In this document: in pieces, positions 1 through 8,538 of the stretch
How positions within the stretch are numbered: the first letter of the stretch is position 1
Layout: every line of letters begins with the position of its first letter
NCBI GenBank assembly: GCA_014382645.1
Contig: JACNJI010000339.1
Location: forward strand, 1 to 10,820
Origin: Verrucomicrobiota bacterium
GTDB lineage: Bacteria > Verrucomicrobiota > Verrucomicrobiia > Opitutales > Seribacteraceae
DNA length: 10,820 nucleotides
Direction of reading: 5' to 3'
Notes under the pieces: generated by a model
Databases searched by the model: none
The model's input: the letters and a program-made list of their open reading frames with translations, nothing else
Told to the model about the DNA's origin: nothing
Program-made: the position numbers and the translations under genes

Positions 1-1166
1 CGGATGCTTCCGCCGTACAATTCACTCGCAATCCTCAAGGTATTTCGGGCGCATTGAAGAAGATAGGAGGACTGACCGAAGGGTCGCGAATAGAAGCGCC
101 AAAGGCGAACGAATGTAGTCACATGTTTTTCGGAGCGAGCGTTGCTAGCCTTTTCGCCACCCACCCGCAACTCGAGAAACGCATACGACGTATCGATCCG
201 AACTGGAAAGGAAGTTTTCCAGATACCGACAACCTAACGGAACATCCGGACACCACCGAATTCGTCGGCGCATCCGGCTTCTTGGGTGAAATCGGAAAAG
301 CTGCTAAGAGTAAGCCGAAAGCCGGTACCAGAACCAGAACCGCAAGACCTCGGGACGCTATTCGCTCCGCGGGCAACCCAACCCAAGCACATGTTGAACA
401 TGCCCGCAAGGTAATCACCAAGACCCCGGCAGCACTTCTAGACCAAGTCCGGGAACCCTTCGGGGCCCGCTGCGTAATCTTCGCCCTCCTGCTTGACGAA
501 GTTGATAAACTCGTGCGCGATAAACAGATCGCCCTTTTGCTCCGTCAAACAGAACGCGGTTCGGTCGAAGAAACAGAGACGGCATCCTCCCGCCTGCCAG
601 ATCTTTCCTCCGAGCAGAAGTTCGCCCTCGTGGCAATGGCTGCTCCGGCTCTTGCCCACCTTTCTCCAGGCCAGTATGCCGCCTTCCGCAACACTGTGGA
701 GCACTTGGTCGCCGCGGATAAAAGACTCGACCTCTTCGAGTGGAGTCTGCGTAAAGTAATCGATCACGACCTTGGTCGCCGTTTTTCCAAAAGGCGCTCG
801 CCGCACGGTTCGGCTTCCATCCGCCGATTGCTTCCCGACTGCCTTCTCGTCCTAGGAACATTGGCCCGCCACGGGCAGGACGGGATGGAGCCGGAACCCT
901 CGTTCAACGCTGGAGCCTCTGCCCTCACCCGGTCGAAGACTCTCTCCCTACCTTCCGTAAAGGAATGCGGAGTGACTCAACTGAATGAAGCCGTGACGCG
1001 CCTCGAGCGGCTCACGCCTCTGGAAAAACGTTCTCTTCTGGAAGCCTGCTCGCGAACCATCGACTTCGATGGTAAAGCCACTGAAGTGGAAGTCCAAGTT
1101 CTTCGCGGAGTGGCAGCGGGAATCTCGTGCCCATTGCCTCCGGTTACAGCAGAAATCGACTCGTAG
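1..1166 (+). CDS. M48-family zinc metallopeptidase, C-terminal part (5' end outside window)
   Basis: The reading frame is open from base 3 to a TAG at 1164-1166, giving about 387 residues; the true start lies upstream. The first residues (DASAVQFTRNP, then GALKKIGG) and the segment at nt 123-205 (FFGASVASLFATHPQLEKRI) match the end of the M48 (HtpX/Ste24/Oma1-like) peptidase domain. There, Asp/Ala-rich sequence follows the third zinc ligand, and an F-x-THP-x-x-x-R-I motif closes the fold. The HExxH motif is not in the window. A basic Pro/Thr-rich linker (nt ~300-420) follows, then a mostly helical tail. Two segments of the tail (nt ~600-790 and ~1020-1145, with acidic DFDGKATEVE followed by SCPLPP) resemble the TerB-like C-terminal region of long M48 proteins. 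The likely role is membrane-linked protein quality control, with unknown substrate. It converges on the GspF/PilC gene, 38 bases away, and I see no clear terminator between them. The family call is firm; the tail assignment is tentative. Confidence 0.82.
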   Translation, partial: DASAVQFTRNPQGISGALKKIGGLTEGSRIEAPKANECSHMFFGASVASLFATHPQLEKRIRRIDPNWKGSFPDTDNLTEHPDTTEFVGASGFLGEIGKAAKSKPKAGTRTRTARPRDAIRSAGNPTQAHVEHARKVITKTPAALLDQVREPFGARCVIFALLLDEVDKLVRDKQIALLLRQTERGSVEETETASSRLPDLSSEQKFALVAMAAPALAHLSPGQYAAFRNTVEHLVAADKRLDLFEWSLRKVIDHDLGRRFSKRRSPHGSASIRRLLPDCLLVLGTLARHGQDGMEPEPSFNAGASALTRSKTLSLPSVKECGVTQLNEAVTRLERLTPLEKRSLLEACSRTIDFDGKATEVEVQVLRGVAAGISCPLPPVTAEIDS

Positions 1167-1204
1167 GCATCAAGACAAGGCAGGTCCTTTTACTGGGGAA
1201 ACGG

Positions 1205-2476
1205 TTATTTACCGATGGTTTCGATGATCTTGACGATTGGCAGGAAAAGGGCGATCACGATAAATCCCACCACGACGGCAAGAAAGACGATCATTACCGG
1301 CTCGATCAAGGAGACCATACCAGCCACGGCGTTGTCCACGTCCTCGTCGTAGTTGTCTGCAATACGAGTGAGCATCGCGGGAAGCTCTCCCGTTTCCTCA
1401 CCAATTTCAACCATGCTGGAAACCATCGTGGGAAACACGTCTTCTCTCTCCATTTGAGTGGCCATGGCTTCACCGTCCCTAACGGAATCATGTATATTGT
1501 TTATTGCCTCGGCGAAGTATGAATTGTTCAAAGTATCGCGAGTGATTTGCAAGGCTTGCAAAATGGGTACGCCGCTACTTAGCAAAGTACCGAAGGTACG
1601 AGTAATTCTCGAAATGTTCGATTTACTGATTACATCTCTAATCGCAGGCACGTGAAGGCCCAACCAGTCGAACACACGAGAACCTTTTTTTGTTTGCTTG
1701 AACATGAAAAGGCCAAACACCGTGCCTCCCATGCCGCCCAAAACGAGTATTGGATGTCCCGAAAAAAGTTCGCTGATATTAATCACGACCTGAGTAGGTC
1801 CGGGCAGAGGGGCACCTCGAAGCATTTGCTGGAAAATAGCTTCAAATTGTGGAACCACCACCATCATCAACAAGGTGACGATGACCACCGCGACAAACAT
1901 AATTACGCTTGGGTAAATCATGGCGGACTTCACTTTCTTTATGGTGCGGATGGATTTTTCCTGAAATTGAGACAAGCGATCGAGAACGAGTTCCAAGACA
2001 CCGCCGGCCTCCCCGGCCCTGACCATATTGACGTATAAGTTATCAAAAGTCTTTGGGTACGTAGCCAGCCCATCGGAAAGGTTTCCGCCGGACGACACTT
2101 TCTCGGAAATTTTCTCTAGCATTTCCTTGAACTTCGGTTTTTTCTCCTGCTGTTTGGTCATGACCTCGAGGCTTCGAAGAAGGGGTAAACCTGCCTGAAC
2201 CAGAGTCGCCATTTGCCGGGTGAAAATCGAGATGTCCTCACTATTGGGACCGCCGCCTATTTCGATATTGAACCCCTTCTTGCCTTTCTTTTTTTTCTTG
2301 CCCGCACCTCCTCCTGCCTTGCCGGCTGATGGGGCTTCCCGTGAGGGAGAGATTTCGGAAACCATTAGCCCGCGCTGCCCCAAAAGAGCCAAGGCCTGTT
2401 CTTGGGATTCCGCCTCTACGCTACCGTTGGAAGAAGAGCCGTTTTGATCGACTGCAACATAATTAAAAACTGCCAT
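1205..2476 (-). CDS. GspF/PilC-family inner-membrane platform protein of a type IV pilus or type II secretion-like system
   Basis: A 423-residue protein of usual family length. Residues 3-45 form the small N-terminal domain (FNYVAVDQNG...GLMVSEI). A Gly/Ala/Lys linker at 52-68 includes a run of five lysines. Two GspF repeats follow at about 80-206 and 285-412, each opening in the typical way (FTRQMATLVQAGLPLL at 85-100, TRTFGTLLSSGVPIL at 292-306). Three hydrophobic spans are visible at about 188-208, 242-259 and 390-413. Family members sit in the inner membrane, bind the hexameric GspE/PilB ATPase from the cytoplasmic side and help assemble pilin subunits. It lies 21 bases after the second ATPase gene and probably shares its transcript. 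No SD sequence precedes ATG 2476. The sequence does not decide between PilC and GspF, since no pilin, secretin or PilT gene is in view. The lysine stretch carries a possible frameshift site, listed separately. Confidence 0.93.
   Translation of the reverse strand: MAVFNYVAVDQNGSSSNGSVEAESQEQALALLGQRGLMVSEISPSREAPSAGKAGGGAGKKKKKGKKGFNIEIGGGPNSEDISIFTRQMATLVQAGLPLLRSLEVMTKQQEKKPKFKEMLEKISEKVSSGGNLSDGLATYPKTFDNLYVNMVRAGEAGGVLELVLDRLSQFQEKSIRTIKKVKSAMIYPSVIMFVAVVIVTLLMMVVVPQFEAIFQQMLRGAPLPGPTQVVINISELFSGHPILVLGGMGGTVFGLFMFKQTKKGSRVFDWLGLHVPAIRDVISKSNISRITRTFGTLLSSGVPILQALQITRDTLNNSYFAEAINNIHDSVRDGEAMATQMEREDVFPTMVSSMVEIGEETGELPAMLTRIADNYDEDVDNAVAGMVSLIEPVMIVFLAVVVGFIVIALFLPIVKIIETIGK
2241..2315 (-). 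other. Possible dnaX-like -1 frameshift cassette inside the GspF/PilC gene
   Basis: On the coding strand, AGGAGGAGGT (2315-2306) contains the full SD consensus AGGAGGT. Eleven bases later comes A AAA AAG (2294-2288), placed in frame as the last A of Lys61, then Lys62 and Lys63. The A-run is eight bases long (2296-2289). A -1 shift would add 15 residues after Lys63 (beginning ERQEG, ending RRRSQ) and stop at TAG 2243-2241. The product would have 78 residues: the N-terminal domain with a basic tail and no membrane segment. E. coli dnaX uses an SD-like element about 10 bases before the same heptamer. I see no strong downstream hairpin, and a Gly-Gly-Gly...Lys linker could produce this by chance. 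Confidence 0.35.
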
Positions 2477-2497
2477 AATTCAAGATATTGGAGATTT

Positions 2498-4189
2498 CTA
2501 GGTATATTTCAAGACTTCCTCGATAGTAGTTTTACCATCAAAGATTGAGCGAAGGCCATCTTCGCGAAGAGTACGCATTCCTTGTTCAATGGCTTTTTGC
2601 CGAAGAACAAGCGTAGCTGCTCCGCCATTAATAAGTTCACGAAAGCTGTCTGTAATAGAGATCATCTCAAAGAGGCCGGAACGGCCACGGTATCCCGTCT
2701 GGTTACACTCGGGGCATCCACCACCAAAGTAAAATTTTCGATCACCGAGTTCTTGCGAATTAAGTCCGAGAGCTTCCAGAATATCGCGCTTTGGTTTGTA
2801 TTCTTGTTTGCACTCCTTGCAAATTTTACGAACCAGACGCTGGCCAAGCACAAACTCGATTGAAGCAGAAAGCAGGAACGGTTCGAGTCCCATGTCGATG
2901 AGACGAGTGATGGCGCCGGGAGCATCGTTTGTGTGCAAGGTACTTAGAACCACATGCCCCGTCAGAGAGGCTTGCACGGCAATACGCGCGGTCTCAATGT
3001 CGCGAATTTCACCGACCATGATCTTATCCGGATCTTGACGAAGGAAAGCACGAAGCGCTCGGGCAAAATCTAGACCGACCTTATGATTGACCGGCACCTG
3101 CATGATCCCCTCGATCTCGTATTCCACCGGATCTTCGGCGGTCAAGATTTTGGTATCAATCACATTAATCTCACGCAAAGCACTGTATAAAGTGGTTGTC
3201 TTACCTGAACCGGTGGGACCGGTTACAATGAAAATTCCGTTGGGACGTCTGACAGCTGCTCGTATTCCTTCTTTTATGTTTTCCGGTAATCCGAGATTAT
3301 CAAGATCTAGATTCACGGCCGATTGATCCAAGACACGAAGCACAACGCTTTCCCCGAACTGCGTAGGCAGGGTTGAAACTCGAAGATCTACGGGGCGACC
3401 CGCAATCGTCATTCTGATGCGACCGTCCTGAGGTACACGGTGCTCGGCAATATTCAGCTCGGAAATGACCTTCACTCTGGAGATAACAGGAAGCGCCAAG
3501 CTTTTGGGTGGAGGCGACATCTCATAAAGTGCTCCGTCGACCCGATAACGAATACGAAACTCATTTTCAAAGGGTTCAAAGTGAATATCTGAAGCTTTAG
3601 CACGAACTGCTTGCTGAAGAACAAGATTTACGAACCGGATGACGGGAGTCTCATTAGCTGCGTCAATGAGTTCGCTCTCCTTCGCTTCGTCCAAGTTTTC
3701 GAAACCTTCGGAACTGATATCGCCCAAAAGATCGGCGAGAGTCGACTCATCCTTACCGTAATGCTGTTCGATAAGGCGATTAACCTCCTCGGGATCACAC
3801 ACGATAAGACATATGTCCAAGTTAAGGGAAAAAGTAAGATCGTCGATAATGGAGGAATTAAAAGGATCAGCGGCCAAAAGGTGTAGTCCGTCTGTAGAAA
3901 GGTACAAAGGAACTACTCCGTATTGATTGGCTACGTCGCTCTTAACTAAAGCAAGAACTTCACCCTCAATTTCATCCAATGCTCCGACCTGCACCTCGTA
4001 GCCAAGATACTCTCCGACGAGACCAAACACATCGGCCCGAGAAGCGATTCCTGCACGCACAATCTCTTCGGCATAGGATTTTTGCCCGTCTCGAACATCC
4101 TCATCGAACAATTCGTCCAATCCATGTTGCGAAACTCCTTCGACTTGCGAGAAGATTTCACGAACAATGGAGTTATGATCGATATACAT
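2498..4189 (-). CDS. GspE/PilB-family hexameric assembly ATPase, second tandem copy
   Basis: A 563-residue ATPase that would power pilin or pseudopilin polymerisation at the inner membrane. An MshEN/T2SSE_N-type N-terminal domain covers about residues 36-145. The catalytic core shows Walker [11 protein letters not shown] at 324-333, the Asp box AEDPVEYE at 351-358, Walker [10 protein letters not shown] at 389-397 and the His box STLHTND at 416-422. A four-cysteine zinc site is formed by C457, C460, C492 and C495. All motifs are intact, so the enzyme should be active. The segment before Walker B reads RQDPD, as is usual in this family. Its length, N-terminal domain and zinc site argue against PilT, which is shorter and lacks both. 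ATG 4189 is supported by an AGGAG nine bases upstream that overlaps the previous gene's stop codon, so translation of the two ATPases is probably coupled. PilB and GspE cannot be told apart here. Confidence 0.93.
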   Translation of the reverse strand: MYIDHNSIVREIFSQVEGVSQHGLDELFDEDVRDGQKSYAEEIVRAGIASRADVFGLVGEYLGYEVQVGALDEIEGEVLALVKSDVANQYGVVPLYLSTDGLHLLAADPFNSSIIDDLTFSLNLDICLIVCDPEEVNRLIEQHYGKDESTLADLLGDISSEGFENLDEAKESELIDAANETPVIRFVNLVLQQAVRAKASDIHFEPFENEFRIRYRVDGALYEMSPPPKSLALPVISRVKVISELNIAEHRVPQDGRIRMTIAGRPVDLRVSTLPTQFGESVVLRVLDQSAVNLDLDNLGLPENIKEGIRAAVRRPNGIFIVTGPTGSGKTTTLYSALREINVIDTKILTAEDPVEYEIEGIMQVPVNHKVGLDFARALRAFLRQDPDKIMVGEIRDIETARIAVQASLTGHVVLSTLHTNDAPGAITRLIDMGLEPFLLSASIEFVLGQRLVRKICKECKQEYKPKRDILEALGLNSQELGDRKFYFGGGCPECNQTGYRGRSGLFEMISITDSFRELINGGAATLVLRQKAIEQGMRTLREDGLRSIFDGKTTIEEVLKYT

Positions 4190-4198
4190 CGTGGTTTG

Positions 4199-4203
4199 CT
4201 CCT
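4199..4203 (-). promoter_or_regulatory. Shine-Dalgarno site of the second ATPase gene
   Basis: AGGAG on the minus strand, nine bases before ATG 4189. It overlaps the TAG stop (4204-4202) of the first ATPase gene. It is the clearest ribosome binding site at a gene start in the window, and its position fits translational coupling of the two ATPase genes. Confidence 0.7.
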
Positions 4204-5929
4204 ACTCCTCGGCAATGGTACTCATGAGCACCTCATCAAGAGTGGTAATGCCTGCAAGCACTTTGCGAAAACCGTCGACTCGCATCGAACGCATACCCAT
4301 CTGACGAGCTTTGTGGCGCAACTCGACCAAGCTGACGTTATTGTAGATCATTGCCTCGATTTCCTCGTCCACGATAAAAATCTCGAATAGGCCCTTTCGG
4401 CCACGATACCCCGAACCACCGCAATTGTCGCAACCTGCCCCCATCATGAATGAGGCTTTCTGAGCTTGCTTTTCGTTGAGTCCGAGGATCTTCAACTCAT
4501 TGGCGGTGGGATCATAGGGTTGCTTGCAACCTTGACAGATGGAACGGACCAAACGCTGAGCCAATGCCGCCCGCAAGGAAGCCGACACAAGGAAGGGCTT
4601 AACACCCATGTCGATCAATCGGGAAACCGCGCTGGGAGCATCATTAGTGTGTAAAGTACTAAATACCATATGACCGGTGAGAGAGGCGTTAATCGCAATC
4701 TCGGCAGTTTCAAGATCACGAATTTCTCCCACCATAACAATATTTGGAGCTTGCCGCAACATGGCTCGTAAAGCAGCAGTGAAAGTCATCCCCACCTCTG
4801 CCCTCACTTGCACTTGATTGATTCCTGCAAGTTCGTACTCGACGGGATCCTCGACGGTGATAATCTTACGGTCTGGAGTATTGATGACGTTGAGGGCGGA
4901 ATAAAGGGTGGTCGACTTCCCGGATCCCGTTGGCCCGGTTACAAGAAAGATACCGTCCGGCATGCCGATAATTCTCTCGAACGTCTCTTGATCGTCTGCA
5001 AAAAAGCCCAGCTGAGGCAAACCAAGACGAAGGCTTTCCTTGTCGAGAATTCGCATGACAATACTTTCTCCATGAGCAGTCGGCAATGTCGATACGCGGA
5101 GGTCAATCACCTTTGCTCCAGCCTTGACGGTGATCCTACCGTCAAGCGGTACGCGCTTCTCGGCCAAACTAACGTTTGCCATTAACTTAGTACGAGAGAG
5201 AATCGATGGTTGCAGACGTTTCGGTGGGTCGGGTTGCTCTCGTAATTTGCCGTCGATCCGAAATCTTATGCGAAATTTCTTCTCCAGAGGCTCCATATGG
5301 ATATCCGAAGCCCGCATCTCCAAGGCATCCTTAATGAGGGAATGAACATACTTGATGATGGGAGCGTCTTCCTCGCTAACCGTTTCGGTGTGCATGCCAT
5401 CGCCTATTTCGAGATCCTCTTCCGCAATATCGCTGAAGAAATCAGCCATTTTCCGTTCGTCTGCCACACCGTAAGCCTCATCGATCGATTTCAGAACATC
5501 CCCTCGATAGGCAATCCTAGGATTAATGGTTTTGCCGAGAACATGAGCGAGATTATCGAATGCGTCCTGATCAACCGGATTAGCAAGAGCGAGATCGATC
5601 TCGGTTCCGTTTAGCTCCAAAGGGAAAACCTCATATTGACGAGCAACCTCGACCGGAACGGCTGCAAGAGCGTCATTGCCTGGTTTGACTAAGGAAAGAT
5701 CCACTGCTTCCATGTTCAACTCGGAAGCAAGGAAATCGACGAATATCCGACTGGAAGAACCCGTTATCTCGATAAGCCTATCCATGAAAGCCAGATCAGG
5801 GTCTACGGACACTTTCAGTTCATCGGACTGGACCGACTCCAATTCCGCCCGAACGGAAGCCACAATTTGATCAAAACCTTCGTTGTTTTGTTCGAAGGCC
5901 TGCAGCAAGTATTCGTCGGTCTGGTTCAC
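4202..5929 (-). CDS. GspE/PilB-family hexameric assembly ATPase, first tandem copy
   Basis: A 575-residue paralogue of the next gene, with the same order of parts. The N-terminal MshEN-like domain covers about 45-155 and an acidic connector about 165-190. Walker [10 protein letters not shown] is at 332-340, the Asp box VEDPVEYE at 359-366, Walker [10 protein letters not shown] at 397-405 and the His box STLHTND at 424-430. The zinc cysteines are C465, C468, C500 and C503. All catalytic motifs are present. The stretch just before Walker B is RQAPN, not the RQDPD of its neighbour. The start is GTG at 5929: an in-frame TAA lies seven codons upstream, no ATG falls between, and the next ATG (residue 49) would cut into the N-terminal domain. 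No SD sequence precedes it. It is probably the first gene of the ATPase-ATPase-platform operon, 103 bases after rho. It is motor-like, not PilT-like; the pilus versus secretion role is unresolved. Confidence 0.92.
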   Translation of the reverse strand: MNQTDEYLLQAFEQNNEGFDQIVASVRAELESVQSDELKVSVDPDLAFMDRLIEITGSSSRIFVDFLASELNMEAVDLSLVKPGNDALAAVPVEVARQYEVFPLELNGTEIDLALANPVDQDAFDNLAHVLGKTINPRIAYRGDVLKSIDEAYGVADERKMADFFSDIAEEDLEIGDGMHTETVSEEDAPIIKYVHSLIKDALEMRASDIHMEPLEKKFRIRFRIDGKLREQPDPPKRLQPSILSRTKLMANVSLAEKRVPLDGRITVKAGAKVIDLRVSTLPTAHGESIVMRILDKESLRLGLPQLGFFADDQETFERIIGMPDGIFLVTGPTGSGKSTTLYSALNVINTPDRKIITVEDPVEYELAGINQVQVRAEVGMTFTAALRAMLRQAPNIVMVGEIRDLETAEIAINASLTGHMVFSTLHTNDAPSAVSRLIDMGVKPFLVSASLRAALAQRLVRSICQGCKQPYDPTANELKILGLNEKQAQKASFMMGAGCDNCGGSGYRGRKGLFEIFIVDEEIEAMIYNNVSLVELRHKARQMGMRSMRVDGFRKVLAGITTLDEVLMSTIAEE

Positions 5930-5940
5930 GGAGCTAAAAA

Positions 5941-5979
5941 GTATCGATTAAGATACGGAAACCTCTTGAAAAAAGGCAA
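5941..5979 (-). promoter_or_regulatory. Candidate sigma70-type promoter with overlapping inverted repeat, upstream of the first ATPase gene
   Basis: On the minus strand, TTGCCT (5979-5974) and TATCTT (5955-5950) are separated by 18 bases, each matching four of six consensus positions. They lie in the rho-ATPase gap and would start a transcript shortly before GTG 5929. The -10 box overlaps an inverted repeat, GTATC-6 bases-GATAC (5941-5956), which could be an operator. Both signals are weak and the spacing is slightly long. Confidence 0.3.
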
Positions 5980-6032
5980 CCGAAAGAAAAGCGAACAAAC
6001 CGCCCGACAAGAAGACCCCGCAAGAAAGCGTA

Positions 6033-7889
6033 TCAACGACCCAAACCCATGAGGAATTCGGGATTGTTTTTGGTTTTCTTCACACGCTGAATGAACATCT
6101 CCATAGCATCGACGGGAGGCACGCCTTTGAGGGAGCGTCGAAGAGCGTAAATTTTTCCTAATTCGTCGGGATGATATAAAAGTTCCTCTTTTCTGGTTCC
6201 GCTTTTCTCGAAATCCAAGGCGGGGAAGATGCGCTTGCTGACGAGTTCTCGGTCAAGATGAAGCTCCATATTGCCAGTGCCCTTGAATTCCTCGAAGATA
6301 ACTTCATCCATCTTGCTGCCAGTGTCTATCAAGGCAGTGCCGAGAATCGTCAAGCTTCCCCCTCCCTCGATGTTTCGGGCAGAACCGAAGAAACGCTTCG
6401 GTCGTTGAAGAGCCGATGCCTCCACACCTCCACTGAGGATTTTGCCGCTGTTCGGCATAGTCGTATTGTAAGCCCGAGCGAGTCGAGTAATGGAATCCAA
6501 CAATATCACCACCTCTTTCCCCACTTCCACCATACGTCGAGCCTTCTCTATGACGATTTCAGCGGCGTGCACATGACTTTCGGCGTTTTCGTCGAAAGTG
6601 GAAGCGATTATCTCTGCATCGGAAACTTGACGGCGGAAATCGGTGACTTCCTCGGGTCGCTCGTCAACCAACAAGATGATAAGGTGGGTATCAGGGTTGT
6701 TGGTCCTTATGGCACGAGCCATGCATTGCTGGAGGACAGTTTTACCCGTTCGAGGCGGGGCCACGATGAGCCCGCGTTGCCCAAACCCGATGGGAGAAAC
6801 CAAGTCGACCACACGCATGGAGACATTGTCCCATTCGACATCCGGACTCGTCTCAAGAAAAATCCGAGACAAGGGATAGTAAGGAGTCAGCTCTGTGAAT
6901 GGTATTACCTTGGCGGCTTCCTCCGGCGGTTTTCCCATTACAGTTTCAACCCTTATCAGCAAGGGGCAGGTGGCCCCTTCCATTTTAGGTCTCAGAAAAC
7001 CTTCCAATAAATGTCCCGTTTGGAGTCCAAAACGTTTGACCACTGCCTTTGGAACAAAAGGGCTCTGGCTTTTGATTCTATAATTATCCTTCGCCTGAAG
7101 CAGCAAACCATAACCTTCTTCAAGAACCTCCAGCACTCCAGAAGTCTTGACTGGAATTTTTTCTTCAAATCGATTCTGAAAAATGAGATCAAATATCTCT
7201 TCTCGGACAGGTGCGGGAGGAAAGTCAAGCTCAGGCAACAATGCCGTGGCCTTTTCCTTAAGCTCTACAAGATCGAGCCCATACAGAGAATTGAACTCGA
7301 GAACCTCTCCCTCACCACCGATACATTCTTCGACCAAGGCGTCGATTGCATCGAAATCAGCAAGCGCTTCGCACTCTTGCAAAGTGCCGAGTTCCAGAGG
7401 GTGACGCTCTTCCGGATCAGAAAGAGAAGTCCTACGCCTGCTATTAGACTTATGCCTTTGCTTTTGATTTTGGTTAAACTGCTGTGGCTTACCCTTACCG
7501 CCTCCCCCTCTTTTCTTGTTCTGCCAATTTTGTTGACGCGGGTTGCGATGCCCATGTCGATTCTTGTCTTTTTGACCACCCTCAGCCGAAGAGTGCTTTC
7601 CTTGGTCCGATTCTTCAGCCGCCGGAGGAGGTCCCTTTTCTTCAGTTGGTTCGGAACCATCGGTACTGAAGAAAACCTGCTGAGACTCTTTTCCTTGGGA
7701 TGGTTTTTTTTCCGATTCGGAAACGCTTTGGGCAAGAGTCTTCGTTTTTTTCCGTGAAGTTTTTTCCCTTGAACCGACAGCTTCAGTTCCACCAGCAGGG
7801 CTCGGACTTTTTTCATTCACTTCATCGACTGAGGACACCTCGTCTTCCTTTATTTTTCCGCGAGATTTTTTTGATCGTGTAAGCGCCAT
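6033..7889 (-). CDS. rho: Transcription termination factor Rho with a long disordered N-terminal extension
   Basis: A 618-residue Rho, about 200 residues longer than E. coli Rho (419). Rho is a hexameric RNA-dependent ATPase that pulls nascent RNA from RNA polymerase. Residues 1-165 are low-complexity and highly charged, becoming basic and Gln/Asn/Gly-rich at 104-153. A Rho_N-like helical segment is at about 203-243 and the cold-shock-like RNA-binding domain at about 250-320. The ATPase core has Walker A APPRTGKT at 377-384, DERPEEVTD at 409-417, Walker [11 protein letters not shown] at 460-469 and the Q-loop SGGVEASAL at 486-494. The C-terminal [13 protein letters not shown] is at 533-545. 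The motor is intact, but several residues of the primary RNA site differ from E. coli. ATG 7889 was chosen because the frame upstream, open to 8012, overlaps coaE and does not resemble Rho. The gene starts 16 bases after the coaE stop with no SD, so it probably shares the coaE transcript. Confidence 0.96.
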   Translation of the reverse strand: MALTRSKKSRGKIKEDEVSSVDEVNEKSPSPAGGTEAVGSREKTSRKKTKTLAQSVSESEKKPSQGKESQQVFFSTDGSEPTEEKGPPPAAEESDQGKHSSAEGGQKDKNRHGHRNPRQQNWQNKKRGGGGKGKPQQFNQNQKQRHKSNSRRRTSLSDPEERHPLELGTLQECEALADFDAIDALVEECIGGEGEVLEFNSLYGLDLVELKEKATALLPELDFPPAPVREEIFDLIFQNRFEEKIPVKTSGVLEVLEEGYGLLLQAKDNYRIKSQSPFVPKAVVKRFGLQTGHLLEGFLRPKMEGATCPLLIRVETVMGKPPEEAAKVIPFTELTPYYPLSRIFLETSPDVEWDNVSMRVVDLVSPIGFGQRGLIVAPPRTGKTVLQQCMARAIRTNNPDTHLIILLVDERPEEVTDFRRQVSDAEIIASTFDENAESHVHAAEIVIEKARRMVEVGKEVVILLDSITRLARAYNTTMPNSGKILSGGVEASALQRPKRFFGSARNIEGGGSLTILGTALIDTGSKMDEVIFEEFKGTGNMELHLDRELVSKRIFPALDFEKSGTRKEELLYHPDELGKIYALRRSLKGVPPVDAMEMFIQRVKKTKNNPEFLMGLGR

Positions 7890-7905
7890 GGCATGTTTGG
7901 GTATA

Positions 7906-8538
7906 CTATTGGGAAGAGCTAGAACTAGCAAGTGCGGGAAAAAGAAAATGGCGGCACAACCGCTCGACCTGCTGCCCCAAATAGGAGGTTTCGCCATCGC
8001 CCAGCAAAACAAAGTCGGCCCGACGAGCCTTCAACCCGGTCGGCAATTGAGCATCGAGGCGATTACGTGCCTCGGTCTGATCTAGACCTCGTTCCAACAA
8101 GCGATGCATTTGAGTTTTAGGATTAGAGAAAATAGAGACGACAAAGTCGAATTCGGACTCAAGAGAATTCTCGAACAGAAGAGGCAACTCAACAGTTACG
8201 AAATTTTCTTCAGAATTAGTTACCGCGTGCAACCACTCGGTGCGTATTAGAGGGTGAAGAAGTTCCTCAAGCCACCTTCGTTTTAAAGGATTAGAGAATA
8301 TTAGATGCCCGAGCTGTCCTTTGTCAACAGTTCCCTCTACAGAAAAAACCAGTTCGCCAAACTCCTTTCGCAATGCGCCCTTCACCCCTTCGTCTTCGCT
8401 GAGCAAACGGTGAGTGATGACATCGGTGGAAACGATGCCCGACCCGACCTCTCGAAAGAAATCCAAGGCCACGGACTTCCCGCAAGCGATTCCGCCAGTC
8501 AATCCTACCACCATTTTCTCTGTTTCCTCGCTACTCAT
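7906..8538 (-). CDS. coaE: Dephospho-CoA kinase
   Basis: A 210-residue protein, about the family's usual length. CoaE phosphorylates the 3'-hydroxyl of the ribose in dephospho-CoA using ATP, the last step of coenzyme A synthesis in the cytoplasm. The P-loop GGIACGKS is at 15-22, followed by the D-containing segment [10 protein letters not shown] (37-46), LHPLIRTEW (94-102), VELPLLFE (116-123) and the C-terminal [19 protein letters not shown] (160-178). These match the CoaE core in order. Two starts are possible. ATG 8538 overlaps the stop of a short upstream ORF as ATGA. ATG 8514 (residue 9) lies closer to the P-loop, as is common in the family, with a GAGG 11 bases upstream. I kept 8538 because of the overlap, but 8514 is a fair alternative. 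The C-terminus ends in a serine run. rho follows after 16 bases. Confidence 0.93.
   Translation of the reverse strand: MSSEETEKMVVGLTGGIACGKSVALDFFREVGSGIVSTDVITHRLLSEDEGVKGALRKEFGELVFSVEGTVDKGQLGHLIFSNPLKRRWLEELLHPLIRTEWLHAVTNSEENFVTVELPLLFENSLESEFDFVVSIFSNPKTQMHRLLERGLDQTEARNRLDAQLPTGLKARRADFVLLGDGETSYLGQQVERLCRHFLFPALASSSSSQ

Noticed and set aside
5991..6008. Hairpin GCGG...CGC followed by T-rich sequence on the minus strand, as a rho terminator
   Set aside because: The stem is only three to four pairs and the T-tract is interrupted, so it does not qualify as an intrinsic terminator.
6258..7757. Long plus-strand open frames (6258-7010 and 7011-7757) opposite rho
   Set aside because: They lie wholly antisense to a well-conserved Rho frame, resemble no family I know and look like shadows of its codon use.
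7890..8012. In-frame N-terminal extension of Rho up to ATG 8012
   Set aside because: It overlaps the conserved C-terminal part of coaE in another frame and its residues do not resemble Rho; ATG 7889 follows the coaE stop directly.
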